Assembly (NCBI GenBank): GCA_027314165.1
Contig: DAHVCH010000005.1
Coordinates: 62,001 to 126,000, forward strand
Origin: Thermoplasmata archaeon
GTDB lineage: Archaea > Thermoplasmatota > Thermoplasmata > Lutacidiplasmatales > UBA184
Direction: 5' to 3'
Length of the DNA stretch: 64,000 bases
Part shown: piece after piece, positions 35,306 through 43,086 of the stretch
How the letters are laid out: each line of letters begins with the position of its first letter
Numbering within the stretch: the stretch's first letter is position 1
Program-made: the position numbers and the translations under genes
The notes under the pieces: model-generated
Told to the model about the DNA's origin: nothing
Database searches by the model: none
Seen by the model: only the letters and a program-made list of their open reading frames with translations

Positions 35306-36601
35306 TCAGGCCCGGGCCGGGGGAGCGGGGGAGGGCAGCCCGTAGCGCAGGATCGCGGCCACCCCTCCGAACGCCTTGAGGAGCATCGACCCCTCGTCGC
35401 TCTCCGTCGAGATCATCCGGACCGTCGCGCCGGAGCCCTCGGCCTCCCGGAAGAGCTCCCCCACGTGGTCCTCTGACCCCTCGCTCTCCAGGGAGTTCGT
35501 GCCGCCGCACTTCGGGCAGGAGGCGTGGACGGCGGCGTCCACCTGGGCGTCGTCCAGGACCCGGACGAAGGCGTGGTTGCACTTCGAGCACTTGAGCGAC
35601 ACGCGCCGGCGGTGCAGCCCCTCGGAGATGAGCAGGATCTCGACGGCGCCGAGCCCGAGCGCGCGCTTGACCTCCCCCTCGCCGTACGCGGCGAGGCTCC
35701 CCTCGGTCCGGCGGGCCTCCCGGAGCAACCGCTGCACCACGCGCTTCTCTTCCGTGAGCTCCAGGCCGTGGAGGGTGATCGTGGCCTTCTCGACCAGCTC
35801 CTTCAGCCCGTACTCGTCGGTGTAGCCGACGTCGAAGAGCGGCTCGATCACTTTCTTCTGGAGCTCGTAGTGGAGGTAGTTCTGCTTGACGAAGTACTCC
35901 TTCGTCGCCCCGGGGCCGCCGATGAGGAGCCCCTTCAGCTGGTCCTTCACCGGCAGGTAGAGCTCGGTCGCCATCTCCCCGCACCGGACGAAGAAGTCGT
36001 GGGCCGCGTGCTCGATGAGCCGCTCGAAACGGTGCTGGGACTGCCCGCCGCGCCCGTGCTTCGAGGGCACGAGCGACTGCTTGTTGCGGACCGCCTCCAC
36101 CCGCTTGCCCTTCAGCCAGCCGAGCGTGACCTCGGCCCGGTCCATGACGATGAGCCCCCAGAGCTCGGGCTCATGGACCATCTCCTTGAGCGGCTCGAGT
36201 ACGAACTCGGAGTCGCAGCGGTACATGTACGTGTTGAGAGGTTCCGGCGGTTCGATCACGTACTGGACCATCTCGTACTTGTCCGCCCCGATCGGCTTCG
36301 CTCCGACGAAGAAGGCGAGCCCGTGCTCCGGGGGGACCCGGTACTGCTTCAGCCGGTTCAGGATCGTCTCGAGCGCAGAGAGCACGTTCTTCCGGGTCGT
36401 GCGGCTCTTGATGTTCCCGGCCTGGGCGTACTCGTTCCGCAGGTAGTTGGACACGTCCGCGATGGCGCGGGCGGGAGGGACGTAGAGCGTGACCAGCTCG
36501 GTCGCGCGTCCGCGGATCGCACCGAGCTCCTCCAGCATCCGTCGGAACTCGTAGCGGACGAGCTGCGGGTCCTTCGTTTCGGGGTTCTTCTCCGCCGGCA
36601 T
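35306..36601 (-). CDS. prf1: Peptide chain release factor aRF1
   Basis: 431 aa, usual aRF1/eRF1 length. NIKS (63-66) for stop-codon reading, GGQ (185-187) in GRGGQSQHRF for peptide release, and the C-terminal domain with an intact zinc ribbon (CSKC ... CPKC). It reads all three stop codons and releases nascent protein with aIF/aRF GTPase and ABCE1 partners. CTTTATCC (minus strand, 36637-36644) is a plausible TATA box. Codon use and neighbours look native. Confidence 0.97.
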   Translation of the reverse strand: MPAEKNPETKDPQLVRYEFRRMLEELGAIRGRATELVTLYVPPARAIADVSNYLRNEYAQAGNIKSRTTRKNVLSALETILNRLKQYRVPPEHGLAFFVGAKPIGADKYEMVQYVIEPPEPLNTYMYRCDSEFVLEPLKEMVHEPELWGLIVMDRAEVTLGWLKGKRVEAVRNKQSLVPSKHGRGGQSQHRFERLIEHAAHDFFVRCGEMATELYLPVKDQLKGLLIGGPGATKEYFVKQNYLHYELQKKVIEPLFDVGYTDEYGLKELVEKATITLHGLELTEEKRVVQRLLREARRTEGSLAAYGEGEVKRALGLGAVEILLISEGLHRRRVSLKCSKCNHAFVRVLDDAQVDAAVHASCPKCGGTNSLESEGSEDHVGELFREAEGSGATVRMISTESDEGSMLLKAFGGVAAILRYGLPSPAPPARA

Positions 36602-36721
36602 GGGTCACGCGAGGCGCGCCGCTCCCGCGCTGGGAAGGATAAAGCTCGCGCCCGACAACTCCGCCGTCCGGCCGTCCTGCGTCCGGCGTCCCCCGTCCCC
36701 GGGGGGGCCCGCAGGGGGGAG

Positions 36722-37039
36722 TCAGAGGAGCTTCTTCAGATGCTCCTCGATCACGTCCTCGGGGTAGGCCCCGACGATGCGGTCGACGAGCTTGCCGCTC
36801 TTGTAGAACAGGAGCGTGGGGATGCTCATCACGCCCAGCTTCTGGGCGGTCTCGGAGTTGTCGTCCGAGTTGAGCTTGCCGAAGCCGACCTTGCCGTCGT
36901 ACTTCTTCGCGAGCCTCTCGACGATGGGAGAGACCATGCGGCACGGACCGCACCACGGCGCCCAGACGTCGACCAGCGCCACCGTGTTCTCCTGCGGGAA
37001 GCTTTCGAAGCTCTGCATGTCGAGATCTTTGACACCCAT
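36722..37039 (-). CDS. Thioredoxin
   Basis: 105 aa classical thioredoxin: VDVWAPWCGPCRM with Cys30 and Cys33, cis-proline MSIPTLL, and the GAYPE turn near the end. General protein disulfide reductant in the cytoplasm. ATG at 37039 chosen; an in-frame ATG at 37063 would add MRSPGREG. A TATA-like GTTTATCTCC (37071-37080, minus strand) is about 38 nt upstream. Confidence 0.92.
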   Translation of the reverse strand: MGVKDLDMQSFESFPQENTVALVDVWAPWCGPCRMVSPIVERLAKKYDGKVGFGKLNSDDNSETAQKLGVMSIPTLLFYKSGKLVDRIVGAYPEDVIEEHLKKLL

Positions 37040-37138
37040 GCCTTCACGCCCAGGACTCCGCACGCCGTTCGGAGATAAACCCCTTTTGCGGCCACCGCGG
37101 TCGTTGCTCCTCCGGTCAGGAGCGAGCGAGGGGACCCC

Positions 37139-37783
37139 TCAGCGAGCGAGTTCCTCGACGAGGTGCTCGGCGGCCGGCAGGACGAGACGGCTCAGCGCCA
37201 GGCGGCAGGCGCGCTCCGAGCCGGGGACCGCGAAGACGGGGCGGTTCTGGATCGCGAAGAGCGAGGCACGGGAGAGGACCGCGAGCGGGCCCACCTCCTG
37301 GAAGCTCAGCATCCGGTAGAGGTCACCGAAACCTTCCAGCGCCTTCCCCCCCATCCCGGCCAGCGCTTCGATGGTCACGTCCCGGGAGCTCACGCCGGTC
37401 CCTCCGATGGTGATGATGGCCTCGAGCCGTCGGTCGGACAGCCACGTGTCCACCGTCTCGCGGATGTCCGCGACGGAGTTCGCGACGAGCGCGTAGTGCG
37501 GGACCAGGTGGCCGGCCTCGCCGAGCAGCTGCTTCACCAGCTTGCCGGAATCGTCGTCGTCCTCGGTGTGGGTGTCCGACGTGGTGAGGACCCCGAAGAC
37601 GAGCGGTCGGGTGGCCCCGAGGTGATGGCGCTGCGCGGACCCTGCCCCCGCGCCCGGACCAGCGCCTTGGGCGCCGGAGGGGCTCGAGGAGGAAGAGGAT
37701 GAGGATGAGGAAGAGGAAGAGGATGATCCTGAGACGGCCGCGACGTGGGAAGTGGCGGCGGAGTTCACACTAGGGGAGGGCAT
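37139..37783 (-). CDS. moaB: MoaB-type molybdopterin adenylyltransferase with poly-Ser lead
   Basis: 214 aa. The MoaB/MogA core starts about residue 60: FGVLTTSDTH, IITIGGTGVSSRDVTIEAL and FAVPGS, the molybdopterin-binding signature. It adenylylates molybdopterin before metal insertion. The first 55 residues contain an uninterrupted run of about 14 Ser, encoded by near-repeat GAG/GAT/GAA triplets on the plus strand; this is a low-complexity extension absent from typical MoaB. It follows moaC by 8 nt with a GAGGT ribosome site. Confidence 0.9.
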   Translation of the reverse strand: MPSPSVNSAATSHVAAVSGSSSSSSSSSSSSSSSPSGAQGAGPGAGAGSAQRHHLGATRPLVFGVLTTSDTHTEDDDDSGKLVKQLLGEAGHLVPHYALVANSVADIRETVDTWLSDRRLEAIITIGGTGVSSRDVTIEALAGMGGKALEGFGDLYRMLSFQEVGPLAVLSRASLFAIQNRPVFAVPGSERACRLALSRLVLPAAEHLVEELAR

Positions 37784-37791
37784 GTTGGACC

Positions 37792-38301
37792 TCAGGGATG
37801 CGACGGTGACTTGATCTTGCGGACGACCCGGACGGGGCCGAGGGCCGTGCCCGGGTACTGGCCGCGTTCATCCTTCTCCAGGTATTTCACCATGTCCCAA
37901 ACGGTGAGCAGCGCCACCGTCGCTCCCACCAGGGCCTCCATCTCCACGCCGGTCGACCACCGCGCTTCGGCCACGGCGCGGACCCGTACGCCCTTGGGGG
38001 TGAGCTCCAGGTCCACGCGGCTCGAGGTCAGAGGAACGATGTGGCAGTGCGGGATGAGCTCCGCGGTCCGCTTCATGGCGGACATGCCTGCGAGCCCCCC
38101 GGCCACGCGAGGGTCCCCCTTCTCCACCCGCCCTTCGGCGATGGCGCGCCGGGAGCGTGGGGAGAGGCGGAGCTCCCCCTCGACCTCCGCGCGTCGGTAC
38201 GAGACCGGCTTCTGGAGGATGTCGCGCTGGGCCGTGGAACGGGAAGCGCCCGCGCGAGGGGAGGCGGGGCGACCCCGGGCGACCGAGCGTCGGGGCGTCA
38301 T
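37792..38301 (-). CDS. moaC: MoaC, cyclic pyranopterin monophosphate synthase
   Basis: 169 aa, normal length. KGDPRVAGGLAGMSAMKRTAELIPHCH and the later VEMEALVGATVALLTVWDM are the MoaC signature; the enzyme acts in the first committed stage of molybdenum cofactor synthesis with MoaA, which is not in the window. ATG at 38301 overlaps the RFC gene stop (ATGA). With moaB it indicates the cell makes molybdo- or tungstopterin enzymes. Confidence 0.93.
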   Translation of the reverse strand: MTPRRSVARGRPASPRAGASRSTAQRDILQKPVSYRRAEVEGELRLSPRSRRAIAEGRVEKGDPRVAGGLAGMSAMKRTAELIPHCHIVPLTSSRVDLELTPKGVRVRAVAEARWSTGVEMEALVGATVALLTVWDMVKYLEKDERGQYPGTALGPVRVVRKIKSPSHP

Positions 38302-39311
38302 CGCGACGAGGGAGAGGCGGCCGACGAGGGAGCCGAGCTCCCCAGGGAGCTTCGCAGGAGGCACAGGCGCGTCAGGAAGGCTTCGAGCTGGATCCTTTCG
38401 GAGGCCCCTTCGACGATGCGGTACTCGATCTCGGCGAGCGCGTCGACCATCCGGACGCGCTCAAGGTCGGGGATCGCGAGGGTCGCGAGGTACCCGTGGA
38501 TCGCCTTCACGACGTCCTCGCCGCTCGCCCCGCGTTCGGTGAAGAGCGAGAAGAGGCGGTCGCGGGCCCCCAAGAAATCCCCGGAGATCGCCGCGTTGAC
38601 CATCGCCTCGACCTCCCGGGGGAGCGGGGTGGCCGCGCTCTCGTAGACCGTGTCCGGCTCGACCTTGTCGGAGAAGGTCGAGGCGAGCTGCAGGATGTTG
38701 GTGGCCCGCCGCATGTCCCCCTCGGAGAGCCGGAGGATCGCCTCGTACGCCTCGGGGAGGACCGTCTTCTTCTCGGCCTTCGCGATCCGCTCCAGATAGG
38801 TCCGGATCTCCTCCGGCTGGAGGATCTTGAAGCGGAAGACCCCGCACCGCGACTGGATGGGTTCGATGATCCGGGAGGAGTAGTTGCAGGAGAGGATGAA
38901 CCGGCAGATCGAGGAGTACCGCTCCATGGTCCGGCGCAGCGAGGCCTGGGCCTCCGCGGTCAGGTTGTCGCTCTCGTCCAGGAACAGGATCTTGAACGGG
39001 ATGTCGCCGAGCGGAGCGCTGCGCGCGTAGTTCTTGATCGTGCCCCGGACCGTGTCGATGCCCCGCTCGTCCGACGCATTGAGCTCCAGGAAGGAGCTCC
39101 TCCAGTCCTCGCCGTACAGGTCGCGGGCGAGACAGAGCGCGGCGGTGGTCTTCCCGGTCCCCGGGGGCCCGGCGAAGAGCAGGTGCGGGAGCGACCGTTT
39201 CTTGACGTAGGCCTGCAGCAAGGGGACGATCTTGGTCTGTCCCACCATGTCCCCGAGGTGGCGGGGCCGGTACTTCTCGATCCAGATCTCGCCTTGCTTC
39301 GGTTCGGTCAA
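38298..39311 (-). CDS. rfcS: Replication factor C small subunit
   Basis: 337 aa from TTG at 39311. IWIEKYRPRHLGDMVGQ, Walker A GPPGTGKT (48-55), Walker B LFLDESD, sensor/SRC motif IQSRCGVF are diagnostic of the archaeal clamp-loader small subunit, which loads PCNA on primed DNA. The start choice is based on the GEIW N-terminus and on the TATA GGCATATACG (39351-39360, minus strand), about 44 nt upstream; the longer GTG start would precede the expected transcription start. It leads the rfcS-moaC-moaB run through ATGA overlaps. Confidence 0.95.
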   Translation of the reverse strand: MTEPKQGEIWIEKYRPRHLGDMVGQTKIVPLLQAYVKKRSLPHLLFAGPPGTGKTTAALCLARDLYGEDWRSSFLELNASDERGIDTVRGTIKNYARSAPLGDIPFKILFLDESDNLTAEAQASLRRTMERYSSICRFILSCNYSSRIIEPIQSRCGVFRFKILQPEEIRTYLERIAKAEKKTVLPEAYEAILRLSEGDMRRATNILQLASTFSDKVEPDTVYESAATPLPREVEAMVNAAISGDFLGARDRLFSLFTERGASGEDVVKAIHGYLATLAIPDLERVRMVDALAEIEYRIVEGASERIQLEAFLTRLCLLRSSLGSSAPSSAASPSSR

Positions 39312-39516
39312 AGGTGGAGGGCCTCGCTCCCTGACCCCGGGGGACACCGGCGTATATGCCTATTCATAGAGTCGGAGGGACGCGAAGCGGGAGCCCCGGC
39401 CCGACGCGCGTGCCCCGCCCCGGCCTCTCCCCCCCGTCCCGCGGGCGTCCCCGGCCCTCCGGGGTCAATCCGGCTTCACCTCCGCTCTAACTACCCCAAC
39501 CCCACCGGGTGCCGCC

Positions 39517-40200
39517 ATGTCTCGCAGCCTCCGCAGCTCCACGTCCCGACCAGTTTCGCGCTCCAAGCCCCGGATGAGCGCCCGTGGTTGGAACCACCTG
39601 TTCGCCGACGTCTTCGTGGTCGCCCTCGCGATCGCGATCTCCTACGTGGTGTGGGGTCTCGCCCCGCACGCCGCGGCGGCCCCGGCCCCCGCTCCGACGA
39701 CGACGGCGCCCGCCCCGCCCGCGCCCCCCGACTACATCTATCTCGCGATCAAGGGAGGATGCGCCTGGTGCGCCGCCCCGTTCAACGGGAGCGACCAGTA
39801 CACTCCGGCCAATTTCACCGTGCCTTCGCATACGCTGCTGATCTTCACGATCACGAACTTCGACAACGGGCAGAACCCGGTCCCCTCCGCGGTGGCCCAG
39901 GTGTTCGGCGTGCTGGGAGGGATCGCCTACCAGAACGCCGCCCCCCCCGCTTCCTGGGGGACCCCCGCGACCTCGATCCCGGTCGCGAACGTCTCGCACA
40001 CGTTCAGCGCGCTCCCGCAGAAGACCACGGCCGGCTGGAACGTCCCGATCCACGAGTCGGACGGGCCCCAGGGGTACTCCGTGACCTTCGAGATGTACCT
40101 CAACACCACCGGCACGGTCTCCTGGCAGTGCGATGCGCCGTGCGACGGCTGGTCGATGGGTGAGCCGGGCTTCATGTCCGGAACGATCACCGTGACCTGA
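39517..40200 (+). CDS. Membrane-anchored cupredoxin-like protein with CuA-like CxxxC
   Basis: 227 aa. One N-terminal membrane segment (about 28-48), a Pro/Ala linker, then a cupredoxin-like beta domain. The C-terminal loop reads SWQCDAPCDGWSMGEPGFMSG: Cys-x3-Cys as in the CuA centre of cytochrome oxidase subunit II, but the following His position is Ser. An upstream His occurs in NVSHTF. It may be an electron carrier or a divergent oxidase subunit; the missing His makes copper binding uncertain. No oxidase subunit I is nearby. A hairpin follows its stop by 14 nt. Confidence 0.65.
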   Translation: MSRSLRSSTSRPVSRSKPRMSARGWNHLFADVFVVALAIAISYVVWGLAPHAAAAPAPAPTTTAPAPPAPPDYIYLAIKGGCAWCAAPFNGSDQYTPANFTVPSHTLLIFTITNFDNGQNPVPSAVAQVFGVLGGIAYQNAAPPASWGTPATSIPVANVSHTFSALPQKTTAGWNVPIHESDGPQGYSVTFEMYLNTTGTVSWQCDAPCDGWSMGEPGFMSGTITVT

Positions 40201-40214
40201 ACGGGTCGCCTTCC

Positions 40215-40241
40215 ACGAGGTGGGGAGCTCCCCCACCTCGT
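40215..40241. terminator. 11-bp hairpin after the cupredoxin gene, abutting the next TATA box
   Basis: ACGAGGTGGGG (40215-40225) and CCCCACCTCGT (40231-40241) are perfect complements with loop AGCTC. It may terminate the upstream transcript or act as an operator, because the TATA box of the next gene overlaps its last base. Confidence 0.5.
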
Positions 40242-40251
40242 CAATATATAC
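40242..40251 (+). promoter_or_regulatory. TATA box of the S49 peptidase gene
   Basis: CAATATATAC centred 27 nt before the ATG at 40274, consistent with a leaderless mRNA, directly after the 11-bp hairpin. Confidence 0.65.
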
Positions 40252-40273
40252 GACCCGCTGGCGTGGAAGCTCG

Positions 40274-41074
40274 ATGGTGCGTCCGGTCCTGGCCAGGGTC
40301 AAGTTCCGCGGCACCATTCGCGAGCGCTCGGTCGAACCGTACCTGCGGATCCTTCGGTACGTCCGCGACAAGTCGAAGTTCCGGGGGCTGCTGCTCGACA
40401 TCAGCAGCGGAGGCGGCGAGGACATCGCCTCGACCGACCTCTACCTCGCGGTCAAGCGCGTGGCCAAGGTCAAGCCCGTGGTCGCGGCGGTGGGGTCCAT
40501 GGCCGCCTCCGGCGCGTACATGGCCGCGCTCGGGGCCCACCGGATCTACGCCTACGAGGAGTCCGCGGTCGGCTCCATCGGCGTCATCATGCCCCACGTC
40601 GCGGTCCAGGCCCTGCTCCAGAAGATCGGCATCGAGGTCGAGCTTCTCCACCAGGGGCGGCACAAGGACGCCTACCAGGGGCTCCGGTCGCTCACGCCCG
40701 AAGAGCGGGAGAAGCTCCTGAAGGTGGGAGAAGTGAGCTACAACTCCTTCGTGGACGTGGTGGCCCGGGAGCGCCGCCGTCCCCGCGAGCAGATCCTGGC
40801 GCTCGCGACGGGGGAGTTCTGGAGCGGCAAGCAGGCGCTCGCCCTCGGTCTCATCGACGCGCTCGGGGACCGGGAAGCCGCGCTCGAGGACCTCTCGCAC
40901 GCCGCGGGGGTCCCCTCCCGGCGCACCGTTGAGCTCTCCCCTCCGAGGCCGTTCTTCGAGCGGCTGGCGGGCGGCCCGGTCGCGTCGCTCGGGTCCGGGC
41001 TCGCGCAGGGGTTCCAGTCCTCCGTCCAGGACGCGCTCGAGGACCTCCTCCTCTACGGGCGGAGCTCCCGCTAG
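40274..41074 (+). CDS. S49-family (SppA-like) serine peptidase without membrane anchor
   Basis: 266 aa. Clp/crotonase-like fold: LLLDISSGGGE, then VGSMAASGAYMAAL with nucleophile Ser79, and GRHKDAYQG with the catalytic Lys131, as in SppA. Unlike typical SppA it has no signal or membrane segment in this reading, so it would act in the cytoplasm or at the inner face of the membrane. ATG at 40274 is set by the TATA box; the longer frame from 40220 would include the hairpin and promoter. Likely role: clearing of signal peptides or membrane protein fragments. Confidence 0.85.
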   Translation: MVRPVLARVKFRGTIRERSVEPYLRILRYVRDKSKFRGLLLDISSGGGEDIASTDLYLAVKRVAKVKPVVAAVGSMAASGAYMAALGAHRIYAYEESAVGSIGVIMPHVAVQALLQKIGIEVELLHQGRHKDAYQGLRSLTPEEREKLLKVGEVSYNSFVDVVARERRRPREQILALATGEFWSGKQALALGLIDALGDREAALEDLSHAAGVPSRRTVELSPPRPFFERLAGGPVASLGSGLAQGFQSSVQDALEDLLLYGRSSR

Positions 41075-41156
41075 CCCCGAGGGCTCCGGGCCCGCTTGAG
41101 CCTGGCCTGAGCCGAGCGGCACCTTCAAGGGGGGAAGCCGTTCCTCCCGCGTCGTC

Positions 41157-41885
41157 ATGCCCCGGATCCCGCCCAAGCCCGAAGGACCGACGGCGGCCGA
41201 CATCACTCGCCGCTACATCGACGAGCACCCGTCGATCCGCGACTGCCTCGCGTGGGACGTCGTGAACTTCACGGCGCTCGCACGGAAGATCCTCGAGGAG
41301 AAGGGGCTCAAGAACGAGGAGGCCGTCACCGTCGCCTGCCGCCGCTACCAGCGGCAGATGCAGCAGGAGGTCGCCCAGGACGAGAGGATCCTCCAGGTCA
41401 TCCGCGGCAGCCGGATCGAGGTGCGGACCCGGGTGGCGATCATCGCCGCGCGGAACGACTGGGAGGCGCTCCTCCGGGTCGACGAGGCGGCCGGAGAGCT
41501 CCTGAAGGACCGGCGGCACCTCCTCCAGCTCCTCCAGGGCCCGGGGGCCCTCACCATCCTCTTGGAGGACGACCTTCTCAACAGCGTCGTCCCGTCGCTC
41601 GGCAAGGGGTACGTCATCGACATCTACCGGGGCCTGGCCGCGCTCACCGTCCGCTCTCCCTCCACGATCGTCCGAACGCCCGGGGTCCTCGCGTTCCTCG
41701 CGAACGCCCTCGCGCGGAGGGGGATCAACTGCCTGGAGATCGTGAGCTCCCACACCGACAGCACGTTCGTCCTCGATGAGAAGGACCTGCTCGGCGCCTT
41801 CCAGGTGCTGGGAGACCTCGTCCACCCGCATCCGCAGCCGGCCGACGAGCGAGTGCGGCGCGAGTCGCCCGTGGGACATCCGTAG
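41157..41885 (+). CDS. ACT-domain regulatory protein upstream of arginine genes
   Basis: 242 aa. The N-terminal half is helical with a possible HTH (DCLAWDVVNFTALARKILEEK); the C-terminal half resembles an ACT domain (LAALTVRSPSTIVRTPGVLA ... GINCLEIVSSHTDSTFVL), which in many proteins binds amino acids. It lacks a catalytic domain. Position directly before argC, with a structured leader between them, suggests arginine- or amino-acid-responsive control of the operon. Ligand and DNA binding are inferred, not shown. Confidence 0.7.
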   Translation: MPRIPPKPEGPTAADITRRYIDEHPSIRDCLAWDVVNFTALARKILEEKGLKNEEAVTVACRRYQRQMQQEVAQDERILQVIRGSRIEVRTRVAIIAARNDWEALLRVDEAAGELLKDRRHLLQLLQGPGALTILLEDDLLNSVVPSLGKGYVIDIYRGLAALTVRSPSTIVRTPGVLAFLANALARRGINCLEIVSSHTDSTFVLDEKDLLGAFQVLGDLVHPHPQPADERVRRESPVGHP

Positions 41886-41994
41886 TCCCCACGGAACAGC
41901 CGGGACGTTCGACGTCCCTCGCGCGACCTCCTTCGTCCCCACGGAGCGTCGGCCCTTCCCGACGTTCCTCACGCGACGCGAAGGGGATGTCCCA
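41872..41994 (+). ncRNA. Candidate structured leader RNA of the argC operon
   Basis: A perfect 10-bp closing pair, TGGGACATCC (41872-41881) with GGATGTCCCA (41985-41994), encloses two 50-nt tandem copies (41885-41934 and 41935-41984). Each begins GTCCCCACGGA, contains a 6-bp hairpin (GGGACG/CGTCCC at 41902-41918; CGTCGG/CCGACG at 41947-41964), and ends in a conserved GACGT(C/T)CCTC(G/A)CGCGAC. The left arm overlaps the end of the ACT gene. Strand is taken from argC. It could be a riboswitch, an attenuator or a tandem protein-binding site. Confidence 0.5.
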
Positions 41995-42051
41995 TGGCGG
42001 CTCTGCTCTCTTCCAAGGGCCCCGAAGGGTGCGCCCCCGAACGATCCCGAG

Positions 42052-43086
42052 ATGACGGAACACACGGTCGGGGTTGTGGGGGCGAGCGGCTACCTCGGGG
42101 GCGAACTGCTCCGCCTTCTCCTGACCCATCCTTCTCTGAAGCTCAAGCAGGCGATCTCCCAGGGTCACGCCGGGGAGAACCTCGACCAGGTGTGTCCCTG
42201 GCTGTCCGACGGCCAGGCGATCGTGCTGGAGAAGGACCCCTCCTCCCTGGACGTCGACCTGGCCTTCCTCGCCCTCCCTCAAGGAGAGGCGCTGCGGTGG
42301 ACGCCTGAGCTCCTGGCCCGCGGCACCCGCGTCGTCGACCTGGGTCCGGACTACCGTCTCAAGGATGCCGAGGTCTACGCCCGGACCTACGGCCGCGAGC
42401 ACTCCGACCCGGACGGCCTGGCGCACGCGGTCTACGGGCTGACCGAAGCGAACCGCGAGGCGATCGCCTCTGCGAAGCTCGTGGCGAACCCCGGGTGCTA
42501 CCCCACGGCGACCCTGCTCGCCCTGCTCCCCCTCGCGCGCGCCGGGCTCCTCCCGCCCCACGTCGTGGTGGACGCGAAGAGCGGGACCTCCGGGGCGGGC
42601 TCCTCGCCCACCCCCGCGACGCACCACCCCCAGGCCGGAGCCTCGGTGAACCCCTACGGCGGGGGCCAGCACCGCCACGGGCCGGAGATCCGCCAGGCCC
42701 TCTCGGAGCTCTCGGGGAGCGGCCCCACCGAGCCCGTGACGCAGGTCACCTTCGTTCCGCACCTCGTGCCCGTGGTCCGCGGGCTGCTCTGCACGATCTA
42801 CGCGCCGGGGGTCGACGAGGCGGGGTTCGGGGCCTGGAGCTCGACGCTTCAGGGATCCTACGCCTCCTCCCCGTTCGTCCGCTTCGGCGCGGTCCCCCGG
42901 CTCCCGTGGGCCGTCGGCTCGAACCGCTGCTACCTCGCCACCGAGCTCGCCCCTCCGTCGGGCGTCGTGTACAGCGCCATCGACAACCTCGTCAAGGGGG
43001 GCGCCGGCCAGGCCATCCAGAACGCGAACCTCATGCTCGGGCTGCCCGAGACCACGGGGCTCCCGCTGGGAGGGCTCGGCCCATGA
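42052..43086 (+). CDS. argC: N-acetyl-gamma-glutamyl-phosphate reductase
   Basis: 344 aa. GVVGASGYLGGELLRLLL for NADP binding, the catalytic Cys in VANPGCYPTA, and KSGTSGAGSSP are ArgC signatures. It reduces acetylglutamyl phosphate to the semialdehyde. The lysine-type LysY of archaea is a close relative, but the following argJ, argG and argH support arginine. ATG at 42052 has no Shine-Dalgarno; the frame is open upstream through the structured leader but that part is not protein-like. It overlaps argJ (ATGA). Confidence 0.93.
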   Translation: MTEHTVGVVGASGYLGGELLRLLLTHPSLKLKQAISQGHAGENLDQVCPWLSDGQAIVLEKDPSSLDVDLAFLALPQGEALRWTPELLARGTRVVDLGPDYRLKDAEVYARTYGREHSDPDGLAHAVYGLTEANREAIASAKLVANPGCYPTATLLALLPLARAGLLPPHVVVDAKSGTSGAGSSPTPATHHPQAGASVNPYGGGQHRHGPEIRQALSELSGSGPTEPVTQVTFVPHLVPVVRGLLCTIYAPGVDEAGFGAWSSTLQGSYASSPFVRFGAVPRLPWAVGSNRCYLATELAPPSGVVYSAIDNLVKGGAGQAIQNANLMLGLPETTGLPLGGLGP

